NCBI GenBank assembly: GCA_003151425.1
Contig: PLXO01000218.1
Coordinates: 1-38,170, forward strand
Direction of reading: 5' to 3'
From: Acetobacteraceae bacterium
GTDB taxonomy: Bacteria; Pseudomonadota; Alphaproteobacteria; Acetobacterales; Acetobacteraceae
Length of the DNA stretch: 38,170 bases
The first letter of the stretch is position 1. The number at the start of each line of letters is the position of its first letter. Made by a program: the position numbers and the translations under genes. The notes under the pieces were generated by a model, which did no database searches, was not told the origin of the DNA, and was given only the letters and a program-made list of their open reading frames with translations. Of the stretch, positions 7,627 through 15,683 are shown piece by piece.

Positions 7627-9189
7627 GTGGCGGTCGACGATTTCGCCGCATTGCCCGACCACGTGCCACATCGCGCGATGATCACGGTGTGCGCGATCGG
7701 CGCGACCATCCTGCAATCGCTCGACCAGACCATCGCCAATGTGGCGCTGCCCTACATGCAAGGCAGCTTCTCGGCGAGCTACGACGAGATCACCTGGGTG
7801 CTAACCTCCTACATCACTGCCGCGGCGATCATGACCGCGCCGGTTGCCTGGCTGGCGACGCGCTTCGGGCGCAAGCGGTTGTTCCTGGTGTGCATCGTCG
7901 GTTTCACGCTTGCCTCCATGCTGTGCGGGGCGGCGCAGTCGCTGCAACAGATCGTGATGTTCCGCCTGTTGCAGGGCATGTTCAGCGCGGCGCTGGTACC
8001 GCTGTCGCAGACCATTCTGCTGGACATCTACCCGGCCGAGCGGCGCGGCTTCGCCATGGCGATCTGGGGCACCGGCGTGATGATCGGCCCGATCATGGGC
8101 CCGACGCTAGGCGGCTATCTGACCGAGGCGCTGAACTGGCGCTACGTGTTCTACATCAACCTGCCGTTTGGACTGTTCGCTGCGGTGGGGCTGCTGGCGT
8201 GGCTGCCGAACGCGCGCGGGCAACGTCGGATGCGCTTCGACTGGGTGGGCTTCGCGGTGCTGTCGCTGGGGATCGGCGCACTGCAGATGATGCTGGATCG
8301 CGGCCAGGAGAAGGACTGGTTCAACAGCACGGAAATCATCATCGAGGCAGTGCTGGCAGGGCTCGGCATCTACCTGTTCATCGTGCACGTGGTGTGTGCC
8401 AAACGGCCACTGATCCGGCCGACCCTGTTCCGCGACCGGAACTTTACCGCCGGGCTGGTGATGATGTTCTCGACGGGCACCATCCTGGTGTCCTCGCTGG
8501 CGCTGATGACGCCGTGGCTGCAGGTGTTGAGCAACTACCCGGTGGCGACCGCGGGGCTGGTGATGGCGCCGCGCGGGATCGGCAACCTGGCGTCAATCAT
8601 GCTGGGCGGTCGGCTCGCCGGGCGCATCGACCCGCGCTGCCTGGTCGGCATCGGCCTGGTGATGACCTGCGCGTCGTTCTGGCTGATGACCGGCTGGACA
8701 CCCGACGTGTCGCAACGCGAGCTGATCACCGGGATCGTCATCCAGGGCGCCGGGCTTGGGCTGGTGTTCACGCCGCTGCAACTGGTGGCGTTCACCACGC
8801 TGGCGCCGTCGTTACGCACCGAGGGCGCGTCGCTGTTCGCGCTGGGTCGCAACATTGGCGCGGCGATCGGCGTGTCGGTGACCTCGTCGCTGCTGGCGCA
8901 CAATGCACAGGGGTTGCACGAGGTGATCGGCGGGTCGGTGTCGCCGTTCAATCGCGCGTTGCAGGCGCTCGGTCCGATGGCGCACCGGCTGCTCGATCCA
9001 GCGTCGCGGCATGGCGCGGCAGTGCTCGACCAGGTGATCAACCAGCAGGCGCAGATCATTGCCTATGTGGACGATTATGTGCTGATGATCTGCACAACGC
9101 TGCCGGCGCTGCTGTTGCTGCTGCTGATGCGTCGGCCGCCGCGCGCGGTGGTGCGGGTGAAGGCGCGCGAAGGGGCGGTGATGGAGTAG
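7627..9189 (+). CDS. DHA2-family MFS drug exporter (EmrB/QacA type)
   Basis: This is a predicted 14-helix inner-membrane proton antiporter of 520 residues. Helix 1 carries the DHA motif LDQTIANVALPYMQGSF. The loop motif A appears as WLATRFGRKRLF, and motif C as WGTGVMIGPIMGPTLGGYL. EmrB relatives work with a membrane-fusion partner (EmrA); none is nearby, so the partner must lie elsewhere or the protein acts alone. The GTG at 7627 gives a 17-residue hydrophilic leader; ATG 7678 is a possible alternative in frame. The substrate is unknown. The gene runs towards the minus-strand molybdenum-hydroxylase group, with a hairpin between them. Confidence 0.9.
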   Translation: MAVDDFAALPDHVPHRAMITVCAIGATILQSLDQTIANVALPYMQGSFSASYDEITWVLTSYITAAAIMTAPVAWLATRFGRKRLFLVCIVGFTLASMLCGAAQSLQQIVMFRLLQGMFSAALVPLSQTILLDIYPAERRGFAMAIWGTGVMIGPIMGPTLGGYLTEALNWRYVFYINLPFGLFAAVGLLAWLPNARGQRRMRFDWVGFAVLSLGIGALQMMLDRGQEKDWFNSTEIIIEAVLAGLGIYLFIVHVVCAKRPLIRPTLFRDRNFTAGLVMMFSTGTILVSSLALMTPWLQVLSNYPVATAGLVMAPRGIGNLASIMLGGRLAGRIDPRCLVGIGLVMTCASFWLMTGWTPDVSQRELITGIVIQGAGLGLVFTPLQLVAFTTLAPSLRTEGASLFALGRNIGAAIGVSVTSSLLAHNAQGLHEVIGGSVSPFNRALQALGPMAHRLLDPASRHGAAVLDQVINQQAQIIAYVDDYVLMICTTLPALLLLLLMRRPPRAVVRVKAREGAVME

Positions 9190-9213
9190 GGGCGCGGGTG
9201 TGTTGGGGCAACG

Positions 9214-9278
9214 TTCTCCCCCTCCCCTTGAAAGCTGGGGCCGCTTCGCGGCCCAAGCCCTCAAGGGGAGGGGGAGAA
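9214..9278. repeat. CTCCCCCTCCCC-type palindromic element (copy 1)
   Basis: TTCTCCCCCTCCCCTTGA is followed by a small GGCCGCTTCGCGGCC hairpin and then the complementary TCAAGGGGAGGGGGAGAA. The element lies between convergent genes, where it could end transcription from both sides. The same family recurs at 16224-16376 and 33991-34099, there inside reading frames. Confidence 0.85.
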
Positions 9279-9296
9279 AAGCGGGGCGCGCCTGCC

Positions 9297-9545
9297 CTAC
9301 CCGCCGCCGATCTTCGGAATGATGTAGATCTCGCTGTCCGGCTTCAGCGCGACGCCGTAGGCGTCCTGGTAGATTTCGCCGTCGATGGCGATTGCCATGC
9401 CTTCCTCGACCTGGGTGCCTAGGCCGGGGAAACGCTCGTTCAGCTCGCGGATCAATCGGCGGAAGGTGTCGGCGGTGACGTCGACCTCGGTCTGTCCGTC
9501 GGTGAATGGCAGGCAAGACGTGCCAGAAAAGACGACGTGGGGCAT
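9297..9545 (-). CDS. MoaD/ThiS-family small ubiquitin-like protein
   Basis: The 82-residue protein has the beta-grasp pattern of sulfur carriers, including a central helix (TFRRLIRELNERFPGLG). Its C-terminus is KIGGG; MoaD and ThiS end in Gly-Gly, which is adenylated and thiocarboxylated. It lies 116 bp downstream of the molybdopterin-binding subunit, on the same strand. It may therefore serve molybdopterin synthesis or maturation of that enzyme; this is inference. The extra terminal Gly, if not trimmed, still leaves a Gly-Gly end. Confidence 0.75.
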   Translation of the reverse strand: MPHVVFSGTSCLPFTDGQTEVDVTADTFRRLIRELNERFPGLGTQVEEGMAIAIDGEIYQDAYGVALKPDSEIYIIPKIGGG

Positions 9546-9619
9546 CGCGGTCAGGGGCGCGGGTTGGTGAGGGCGGTGCAGGCGGCACGACCCTCACCCG
9601 GCATTGCTCCGCGCGCCGA

Positions 9620-9644
9620 CCTCTCCCGCGAAGAGCGGGAGAGG
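9620..9644. repeat. Perfect 10-bp stem-loop between Mo-hydroxylase and MoaD-like genes
   Basis: CCTCTCCCGC (9620-9629), loop GAAGA, then GCGGGAGAGG (9635-9644). It lies in the 116-bp gap after the large subunit gene. It could weaken read-through or protect the upstream mRNA; no T-run follows. Confidence 0.6.
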
Positions 9645-9661
9645 TGAAGTGGCAGAGTCAC

Positions 9662-11932
9662 TCAGTCCCCGCCCTGCTCCAGCGCCGCCAGCACCTTCGG
9701 CGGTGACATCGGCAGGTGGTGCATGCGGATGCCGATCGCGTCGCGGATGGCGTTCGCCACCGCCGCCATCGGCGGAACGATCGGCACCTCGCCGACGCCC
9801 TTGGCCCCGAACGGATGGCGCGGATTCGGCACCTCCACCAGGATCGCATCGACCATCGGCAGGTCGGACGCCACCGGGCAGCGGTAGTCCAGGAAGCCCG
9901 GATTATCCATCTTGCCATTCTTGTCGTAGATATACTCTTCGTTCAGCGCCCAGCCGATGCCCTGCACGGCGCCGCCCTGAACCTGGCCCTCCACGTAGCT
10001 CGGATGGATCGCCTTGCCGACATCCTGCACCGCCGTATAGCGCAGGATCGTTACTTGGCCGGTCTCGGGGTCCACCTCGACGTCGCAGACATGCGTGCCA
10101 AAACCCGGCCCCGCCCCCTGCGCGTTCAGCGACACCTCGGCGCTGATCGGCCCGCCGGTGCGCCCCGACTTCAGCGCGATCGCCGCGATCGACAGCGGCT
10201 CGAACGCGCCGGCGTTGGAGCCGGCCGGGAACGCCTGGCCGTCCTTCCACTCCACCGCCTCGGCCGGAATGTCCCAGATCTGTGCGGCGCGCGACTTGAG
10301 CTGCTCGACCACCTTCTCGGCCGCCTGCGTCGCCGCCATGCCGGTGGCAAACGTTACGCGGCTGCCGCCGGTCAGGAACGTAAAGCCCACCGACGACGTG
10401 TCCGCAACGATCGTGCGCACGATCTCTGCCTTCACGCCCAGCACCTCGGCCACCATCATGCCGATCGAGGCGCGCGAGCCGCCGATATCGGGATTGCCCG
10501 ACACCGCCACCACCGTGCCATCCTCAGCCACGTGCACCGCCGCCGAGGACTCGCCGCCGATGTTGAACCAGAACCCCGACGCGACGCCGCGGCCCTGATT
10601 CTTGCCCAGCTTCGTCCGATAGTGCTCGGTGGAGCGCGCCGCCTGCAGCGTCTCCATGTAGCCGATATTCACCAAGGTCGGCCCATAATGCGTCTTGGTG
10701 CCATCCTTCGCCGCGTTCTTCTCGCGCAACGCCAGGGGATCCATCCCCAGCTTGCGCGCCAGATCGTCCACCGCGCTTTCGGTGGCGAAGGTGGAAATCG
10801 GCGCGCCCGGAGCACGATACGCCGCGACCTTCGGACGGTTCGACACGACGTCGTAACCAATCGCCTCGACGTTCGCCACGTCGTACATCGCGAAGCAGCA
10901 CATCACGCCCGGTCCCACCGGCGAGCCGGGGTACGCGCCGGCCTGGTACCACATCTCCGCGTGCGCCGCGGTGATGGTGCCGTCCTTCTTCGCCCCAATC
11001 TTCACCTCGACCACCGCGCCCGAGGTCGGACCCGACGCACGGAACACTTCTTCCCGTGTCATCACCATCTTCACCGGCCGGCCGCACTGCTTGGACAGCG
11101 CCACCGACAGCGGCTCCAGGTAGACGATCGTCTTGCCACCGAAACCACCGCCGATCTCGGCCGGCACGGCGCGGATGTCGGAGATGTTCAACGCCAGGAT
11201 CTTCGCCACGTAGGCGCGCACCATGAACTGGCCCTGGCTGGAGCTGATGATGTTCACCTGCCCGTCGGCCGCCACGGAGCAGACGCAGGCATGCGGCTCG
11301 ATATAGGCCTGGTGCACCGGCTGGGTTGTGTAGCGCCCTTCGACGATCACCTCGGCCTGCTTGAATCCTGCCTCGACGTCGCCCTTGGTGAAGGCGATGC
11401 GCTTGCTGATGTTGGACGGCTTGGTCGGCTTCGGCTCGACGCCGGCGGTGAACAGATCGTCGTGCAGGATCGGCGCGTCCGGCTTCATCGCGTCCTCGAC
11501 GTCGATGACGAACGGCAGCACCTCATAGGTAACGTCGATCAGATCGACCGCGGCCTCGGCGATCGCCTCCGTCGTCGCGGCCACCGCGGCGACCGCATGG
11601 CCCTCGTACAGCGCCTTGTGGCGGGCGATGACGTTGTGCGCCTGGTCGCGGAAGTTCGTCGGGCCTTCGCCCACGAACGCCTCGTCCGAGGCGATATCGG
11701 GGAAGTCCGCCCCGGTCACCACCGCCTTCACGCCGGCCAGCGCCAGCGCCTTGGACGCATCGATCTTGACGATGCGCGCGTGCGCGTGCGGGCTGCGCTT
11801 CACCTTGCCCCACAGCATGCCGGGCATGACGTAGTCGGCACCGAACGTGGCGCGGCCGGTCACCTTGTCCACCCCGTCCGGGCGGATCGGACGGGTGCCG
11901 ACAACTTTCAGATCAGTCGCGAAATAGTTCAT
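9662..11932 (-). CDS. Xanthine dehydrogenase/CoxL-family molybdopterin-binding large subunit
   Basis: This is the catalytic subunit of a three-part molybdenum hydroxylase (aldehyde/CO/hydroxybenzoyl-CoA dehydrogenase superfamily). The 756 residues start at MNYFATDLKVVG. The aldehyde-oxidase a/b hammerhead lies near residues 20-135 (DKVTGRATFGADYVMPGMLW). Molybdopterin-binding stretches include GGFGGKT and AAYRAPGAP. The catalytic Glu is about residue 715 in KGVGEVPIVPP. The active-site loop AAYRAPGAP is not the VAYRCSFR of true (form I) CO dehydrogenase, so CO is an unlikely substrate. The loop is nearer to that of hydroxybenzoyl-CoA reductase or aldehyde/purine enzymes. The ATG overlaps the stop of the 2Fe-2S subunit gene (ATGA), which fixes the start; the open frame further upstream is not coding. 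Family certain, substrate unknown. Confidence 0.92.
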   Translation of the reverse strand: MNYFATDLKVVGTRPIRPDGVDKVTGRATFGADYVMPGMLWGKVKRSPHAHARIVKIDASKALALAGVKAVVTGADFPDIASDEAFVGEGPTNFRDQAHNVIARHKALYEGHAVAAVAATTEAIAEAAVDLIDVTYEVLPFVIDVEDAMKPDAPILHDDLFTAGVEPKPTKPSNISKRIAFTKGDVEAGFKQAEVIVEGRYTTQPVHQAYIEPHACVCSVAADGQVNIISSSQGQFMVRAYVAKILALNISDIRAVPAEIGGGFGGKTIVYLEPLSVALSKQCGRPVKMVMTREEVFRASGPTSGAVVEVKIGAKKDGTITAAHAEMWYQAGAYPGSPVGPGVMCCFAMYDVANVEAIGYDVVSNRPKVAAYRAPGAPISTFATESAVDDLARKLGMDPLALREKNAAKDGTKTHYGPTLVNIGYMETLQAARSTEHYRTKLGKNQGRGVASGFWFNIGGESSAAVHVAEDGTVVAVSGNPDIGGSRASIGMMVAEVLGVKAEIVRTIVADTSSVGFTFLTGGSRVTFATGMAATQAAEKVVEQLKSRAAQIWDIPAEAVEWKDGQAFPAGSNAGAFEPLSIAAIALKSGRTGGPISAEVSLNAQGAGPGFGTHVCDVEVDPETGQVTILRYTAVQDVGKAIHPSYVEGQVQGGAVQGIGWALNEEYIYDKNGKMDNPGFLDYRCPVASDLPMVDAILVEVPNPRHPFGAKGVGEVPIVPPMAAVANAIRDAIGIRMHHLPMSPPKVLAALEQGGD

Positions 11933-12414
11933 GCCACCTTCTCCCCTCGCACATCGGCAGCCGCGGCCTGCACGGCGCGCACGATCTTGTCGTACCCGGT
12001 GCAGCGGCACAGGTTCCCGGCCAACCAATAGCGGATTTCGCTCTCGGTCGGGTTGGTGTTCTCGTCCAGCAGCGCCTTCGTGGCGACGATGAAGCCCGGC
12101 GTGCAGAAGCCGCATTGCAGGGCGGCATATTCCAGGAAGCGCTGCTGCACGGGGTGCAGATGATCGCCCTGGGCGATGCCCTCGATCGTGGTCACCTCGT
12201 GGCCCTCGGCCTCGACCCCCAGCATCAGGCAGGAGCACACCACCCTGCCGTCGAGGATGACGCTGCACGCGCCGCAGTCACCCGACGCGCAGCCTTCCTT
12301 GCTGCCGGTCAGGTTCAGCTCGTTGCGCAGCACATCCAATAGGGTCTGCTGCATCTCGCACAGGAACTCGACGGGTTCGCCGTTGATCGTGGTGGATACG
12401 TGATGTTTGCTCAT
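11929..12414 (-). CDS. [2Fe-2S] small subunit of the molybdenum hydroxylase
   Basis: This is the electron-transfer subunit between molybdenum centre and FAD. The 161 residues hold two [2Fe-2S] domains. The plant-ferredoxin-like domain has Cys42, Cys47, Cys50 and Cys62 (GCASGDCGACSVILDG). The helical domain has Cys101, Cys104, Cys136 and Cys138 (CGFCTPGF and LCRCTGY). All eight cluster ligands are present. The gene follows the FAD subunit by 17 bp and overlaps the large subunit by four bases, giving the order FAD, 2Fe-2S, Mo typical of cox-type operons. Confidence 0.94.
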   Translation of the reverse strand: MSKHHVSTTINGEPVEFLCEMQQTLLDVLRNELNLTGSKEGCASGDCGACSVILDGRVVCSCLMLGVEAEGHEVTTIEGIAQGDHLHPVQQRFLEYAALQCGFCTPGFIVATKALLDENTNPTESEIRYWLAGNLCRCTGYDKIVRAVQAAAADVRGEKVA

Positions 12415-12431
12415 GTTTCGGCTTGCCTCTG

Positions 12432-13319
12432 TCAGTGCGTCGTGGCGGGCGTCTCGCCCCTGGCGCGTGCGAATGCGATGGCGGCGGCGCGGCGCGTCAG
12501 CACGCCGGCCACCTTGATGCGATACGCGATCGTGCCGCGCTTATCGGTGATCGGCTTACAGGCCGCCTGCGCCGCGGCGTCGATCGCCGCCAGCGTGGCC
12601 GCGTCCAGCGTGTGCCCGATCAGTGCCTTGGCGGCGTCCTCGACGACCACCTGAGTCGGCGCGATCGCGCCCAGCACCACGCGCGCATCCTGGCACACGC
12701 CCTTGGCGTCGAGCACCACGTTCACCGCGGCGCCGACCACGGCGATGTCCATTTCCGTGCGCGGAATGAACCGCAGATAGGCGTCGGACGCGTGCGCCGG
12801 GCGAGGCGGCAGTTGGAACTCGGTGATGAACTCACCCTTGGCGAGCGAGGTGCGGCCGGGACCGATCACGATGGCCTCGACCAGCGCACTGCGCGTGCCG
12901 GAAGGGCCGACGATGGTGCAGGTGGCGCGCCCGGCAATCAGTGCCGGAACCCCGTCCGCGGCGGGCGAGGCATTGCACAGGTTGCCGGCGAGCGAGCACC
13001 GCCCCTGGATCTGCTGCGAGCCGATCAGGTCCACGCCCTCGACGACGCCGGGCCAGGCGGCCTTCAACGCCTCGTTGCTTTCCAGATCGACACCCGGCGT
13101 GGCCGCGCCGATCCTGAACCCGCCGCCATCCTGGTGGATGCCGATGATGCCAGGGATGTACTTGGTGTCGACGATCAGCTCGGGCTTCAACCGGCCGGAG
13201 CGCATCTGAACCAGCAGGTCAGTGCCGCCGGACAGGACTTTGGCGAGGCCGGAGGCGCCGGCCAAGAGTTTGACGGCCTCTTCGGCCGTCTTGGGTGCCG
13301 CGTAATTCAAGCTGGTCAT
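12432..13319 (-). CDS. FAD-binding medium subunit of the molybdenum hydroxylase
   Basis: The CoxM/XdhB-type flavoprotein subunit passes electrons from the Fe-S clusters to the final acceptor. The 295 residues show the FAD pyrophosphate loops LSGGTDLLVQM (about residues 34-44) and SLAGNLCNASPAAD (about 104-117). They also show IGAATPGVDLE and a C-terminal domain ending near GVLTRRAAAIAFARA. It is the first gene of the minus-strand operon. About 330 bp separate it from the divergent ffh, including a large hairpin, so its promoter should lie between 13320 and 13430. Confidence 0.92.
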   Translation of the reverse strand: MTSLNYAAPKTAEEAVKLLAGASGLAKVLSGGTDLLVQMRSGRLKPELIVDTKYIPGIIGIHQDGGGFRIGAATPGVDLESNEALKAAWPGVVEGVDLIGSQQIQGRCSLAGNLCNASPAADGVPALIAGRATCTIVGPSGTRSALVEAIVIGPGRTSLAKGEFITEFQLPPRPAHASDAYLRFIPRTEMDIAVVGAAVNVVLDAKGVCQDARVVLGAIAPTQVVVEDAAKALIGHTLDAATLAAIDAAAQAACKPITDKRGTIAYRIKVAGVLTRRAAAIAFARARGETPATTH

Positions 13320-13434
13320 GTGCTCTCCCGATTTCGCACGCAGGCTCGCTCCGGTCGGGGCCCGACCCCGATCGAGCGATGACGATGGGCAAGCCTAGCC
13401 CAGAGCCGGCGCGCGGTCGAGGGCCGGCACCTCG

Positions 13435-13501
13435 GGCAATCGAGTGAAGGAAGCAAGGCCAGGGGCTTCGCCCCTGGCCTTGCTTCCTTCACTCGATTGC
13501 C
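13435..13501. repeat. Perfect 32-bp-arm hairpin between divergent operons
   Basis: The arms 13435-13466 and 13470-13501 are exact reverse complements around a three-base TTC loop. They start GGCAATCGAGTGAAGG and meet at AGGGGC-TTC-GCCCCT. The hairpin lies between the Mo-hydroxylase operon and ffh. A diverged arm occurs at the window start and GCCCCTGGCCTTGC-like pieces near 32030. Confidence 0.9.
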
Positions 13502-13645
13502 GTGTGCTTGACGCCCCTGGCGGCTGCCGCGCATAAGGGCGTGGTAGCCGGGTCCTTTGGTCCTTGGTCCCCACCTGATGTGGGGGTTTCGCCGCTCCGC
13601 GAGGGTTCGCGCAGCGGCGCGTTTCGTTCTGGAGTGACTGCGACC

Positions 13646-15052
13646 GTGTTCGAAGCCCTGAGCGACAAGCTATCCGGCGTGTTCGACCGCCTCCGCCGCC
13701 GCGGCGCGCTGAGCGAGGCCGATGTCACCGAGGCACTTCGGGAAGTCCGCCTGGCGCTGCTCGACGCCGACGTGGCGCTGGAAGTAGTGCGCGATTTCAT
13801 CGCCAAGGTGCGCGAGCGGGCGGTGGGCGTGGAGGTCCTTCGCTCGGTCACACCCGGCCAGCAGGTTGTCAAGATCGTCAACGACGCGTTGGTTGAAGCG
13901 CTGGGCGGCGAGGGCGCGGTGCCGCTCAATCTCAACGCCGTGGCGCCGGTGCCGATTCTGATGGTCGGGCTGCAGGGCTCCGGCAAGACCACGACGGCGG
14001 GCAAGCTGGCGCTGCGGTTGCGCGACAAGCAACGCAAGAAGGTGCTGCTGGCGAGTTTGGATACGCAGCGGCCGGCGGCGCAGTTGCAGTTGCAGCAGTT
14101 GGCCGAGCGCGCCGAGGTGGCCTGCCTGCCGATCGTCGCCGGGCAGACCCCGGTGGAGATTGCCCGCCGCGCCATGGACACCGGGCGGCGCGAGGTGTTC
14201 GACATCGTCATCCTCGACACCGCCGGCCGCCTGTCGATCGACGCGGCGCTGATGGACGAGGTCAAGGCGATTCGTGCCGCGACCGATCCGGCCGAGACGC
14301 TCCTGGTGGTCGATGCGATGACCGGCCAGGACGCCGTCAACACCGCGCGTGCGTTCAACCAGGCGCTGGGTGTCACCGGCATCGTCATGACGCGGATGGA
14401 CGGCGATGCGCGCGGCGGCGCGGCGCTGTCGATGCGCGCGATCACCGGCGCACCGATCAAGCTGATCGGCGTGGGAGAGAAGCTGGACGCGCTGGAGGAT
14501 TTCCATCCCGAGCGGGTCGCCGGGCGCATCCTGGGCATGGGCGACATCGTCGGCCTGGTCGAACGCGCCGCCGAAACGATCGACCGCGCGGAGGCGGAAC
14601 GTCTCGCCGCGCGCATGACCAAGGGCACGTTCGACCTGAACGATTATGCCAGCCAGCTCAAGCAGATCACCAAGATGGGCAGCCTGTCCGGCATCCTCGG
14701 CATGCTGCCGGGCGTGGCCAAGGTGAAGGCGCAGTTGGCCGGCGCCAATCTGGATACCAAGTTTCTCAAGCGCCAGGCGGCGATCATTTCGTCCATGACG
14801 GTGAAGGAACGACGCCAGCCCGACATCATCAAGGCCAGCCGCAAGCGGCGCATCGCGGCGGGGTCCGGCACCTCGGTGCAGGAAATCAACAAGCTGCTGA
14901 AGCAGTTCGACGACATGACCACGATGATGAAGCGCATGAGCAAGCTGGGCGAGAAGGGGCTGATGCGGGGGGGCATCGGCGCGCTGATGCCCGGCGCGAT
15001 GGGCGGCGGCATGGGCGGTGGCTTTGGCCCCCCCGGACGCCGCCGGTTCTGA
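13646..15052 (+). CDS. ffh: Signal recognition particle protein Ffh
   Basis: Ffh binds 4.5S RNA and hydrophobic signal sequences and delivers ribosomes to FtsY. The N domain starts FEALSDKLSGVFDRLRRRG. The G domain has GLQGSGKTTTAGKLA (G1), DTAGRLSID (G3) and TRMDGDARGGAA. The methionine-rich M domain carries MMKRMSKLGEKGLMRGG and ends in a Gly/Met tail and PPGRRRF. The open frame extends upstream, but family alignment places the start at GTG 13646 (468 residues), with GGAG about 11 bp upstream. GTG 13634 is an alternative adding four residues. It heads a ribosome/tRNA cluster: rpsP, rimM, trmD, rplS. No 4.5S RNA gene was recognised nearby. Confidence 0.95.
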   Translation: MFEALSDKLSGVFDRLRRRGALSEADVTEALREVRLALLDADVALEVVRDFIAKVRERAVGVEVLRSVTPGQQVVKIVNDALVEALGGEGAVPLNLNAVAPVPILMVGLQGSGKTTTAGKLALRLRDKQRKKVLLASLDTQRPAAQLQLQQLAERAEVACLPIVAGQTPVEIARRAMDTGRREVFDIVILDTAGRLSIDAALMDEVKAIRAATDPAETLLVVDAMTGQDAVNTARAFNQALGVTGIVMTRMDGDARGGAALSMRAITGAPIKLIGVGEKLDALEDFHPERVAGRILGMGDIVGLVERAAETIDRAEAERLAARMTKGTFDLNDYASQLKQITKMGSLSGILGMLPGVAKVKAQLAGANLDTKFLKRQAAIISSMTVKERRQPDIIKASRKRRIAAGSGTSVQEINKLLKQFDDMTTMMKRMSKLGEKGLMRGGIGALMPGAMGGGMGGGFGPPGRRRF

Positions 15053-15149
15053 CGGATGCCAACTCGACCGATGTCTATGCGACAGGCCCCAACTCAGGAC
15101 GTTCGGGGGAAGCAATGGATCCGCCTGGATGTTGCTGTCGCAGATGTTG

Positions 15150-15264
15150 TTGTCATTGCGAGCGTAGCGAAGCAATCCCCTGGCGATTGCGCACCCTGGT
15201 GGGGATTGCCGCGCCTGCCCTCGGGCACTTGACCCGAGGGTCGCTTCGCTCCTCGCAATGACAG
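15150..15264. repeat. TCATTGCGAG-type palindromic element, diverged copy
   Basis: The left arm starts TGTCATTGCGAGCG (15150) and the right arm ends CTCCTCGCAATGACAG (to 15264). Between them is a second small hairpin, CCTCGGGC-ACTTG-ACCCGAGG type, also present near 31952. It occupies the ffh-rpsP gap and is related to 6487-6651. Confidence 0.8.
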
Positions 15265-15310
15265 TGAATTCGCTATCAACCCGACCGATACCAACAGGAG
15301 AAACCGATCG

Positions 15311-15676
15311 ATGAGTTTGAAGATTCGCCTCGCCCGCGCGGGCGCCAAGAAGCGGCCGTACTACCACATCGTGGTGGCCGACAGCCGCAGTCCGCGCGAC
15401 GGGCGCTTCATCGAGAAGCTGGGCAGCTATAACCCGATGCTGCCGGCCGAGCACACTGACCGCCTGCACCTGATCGATGCGCGCATCCAGCATTGGATGG
15501 GACAGGGCGCGTTGCCGACCGAGCGCGTGGCGCGCTTCCTCGGCAAGGCTGGTCTCGCGCCGGTGCCGGTGTTCCGCGACCGTCCGCACAAGTCGGCGCC
15601 GAAGAAGAAGGCGCAGGACCGCGCCAAGGCGGCAGCGACGGCCGCGGCCGCGGCGACGGCCCCGGCGACGGCCTGA
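15311..15676 (+). CDS. rpsP: 30S ribosomal protein S16
   Basis: S16 is a 30S assembly protein. The conserved N-terminal core reads [20 protein letters not shown] followed by [20 protein letters not shown]. The 121-residue length includes an Ala/Lys-rich tail ([20 protein letters not shown]) common in alphaproteobacteria. GGAG lies about 10 bp before the ATG. The rimM GTG starts 7 bp after the stop. Confidence 0.97.
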   Translation: MSLKIRLARAGAKKRPYYHIVVADSRSPRDGRFIEKLGSYNPMLPAEHTDRLHLIDARIQHWMGQGALPTERVARFLGKAGLAPVPVFRDRPHKSAPKKKAQDRAKAAATAAAAATAPATA

Positions 15677-15683
15677 GCAATCG

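Noticed and set aside
9716..12031. Long open frame on the + strand opposite the molybdenum hydroxylase genes
   Set aside because: Arg/His-rich shadow of the large subunit with no recognisable fold.
13320..13645. 4.5S (SRP) RNA gene next to ffh
   Set aside because: The hairpin here lacks the conserved GGAA tetraloop and symmetric-loop sequence of SRP RNA domain IV.
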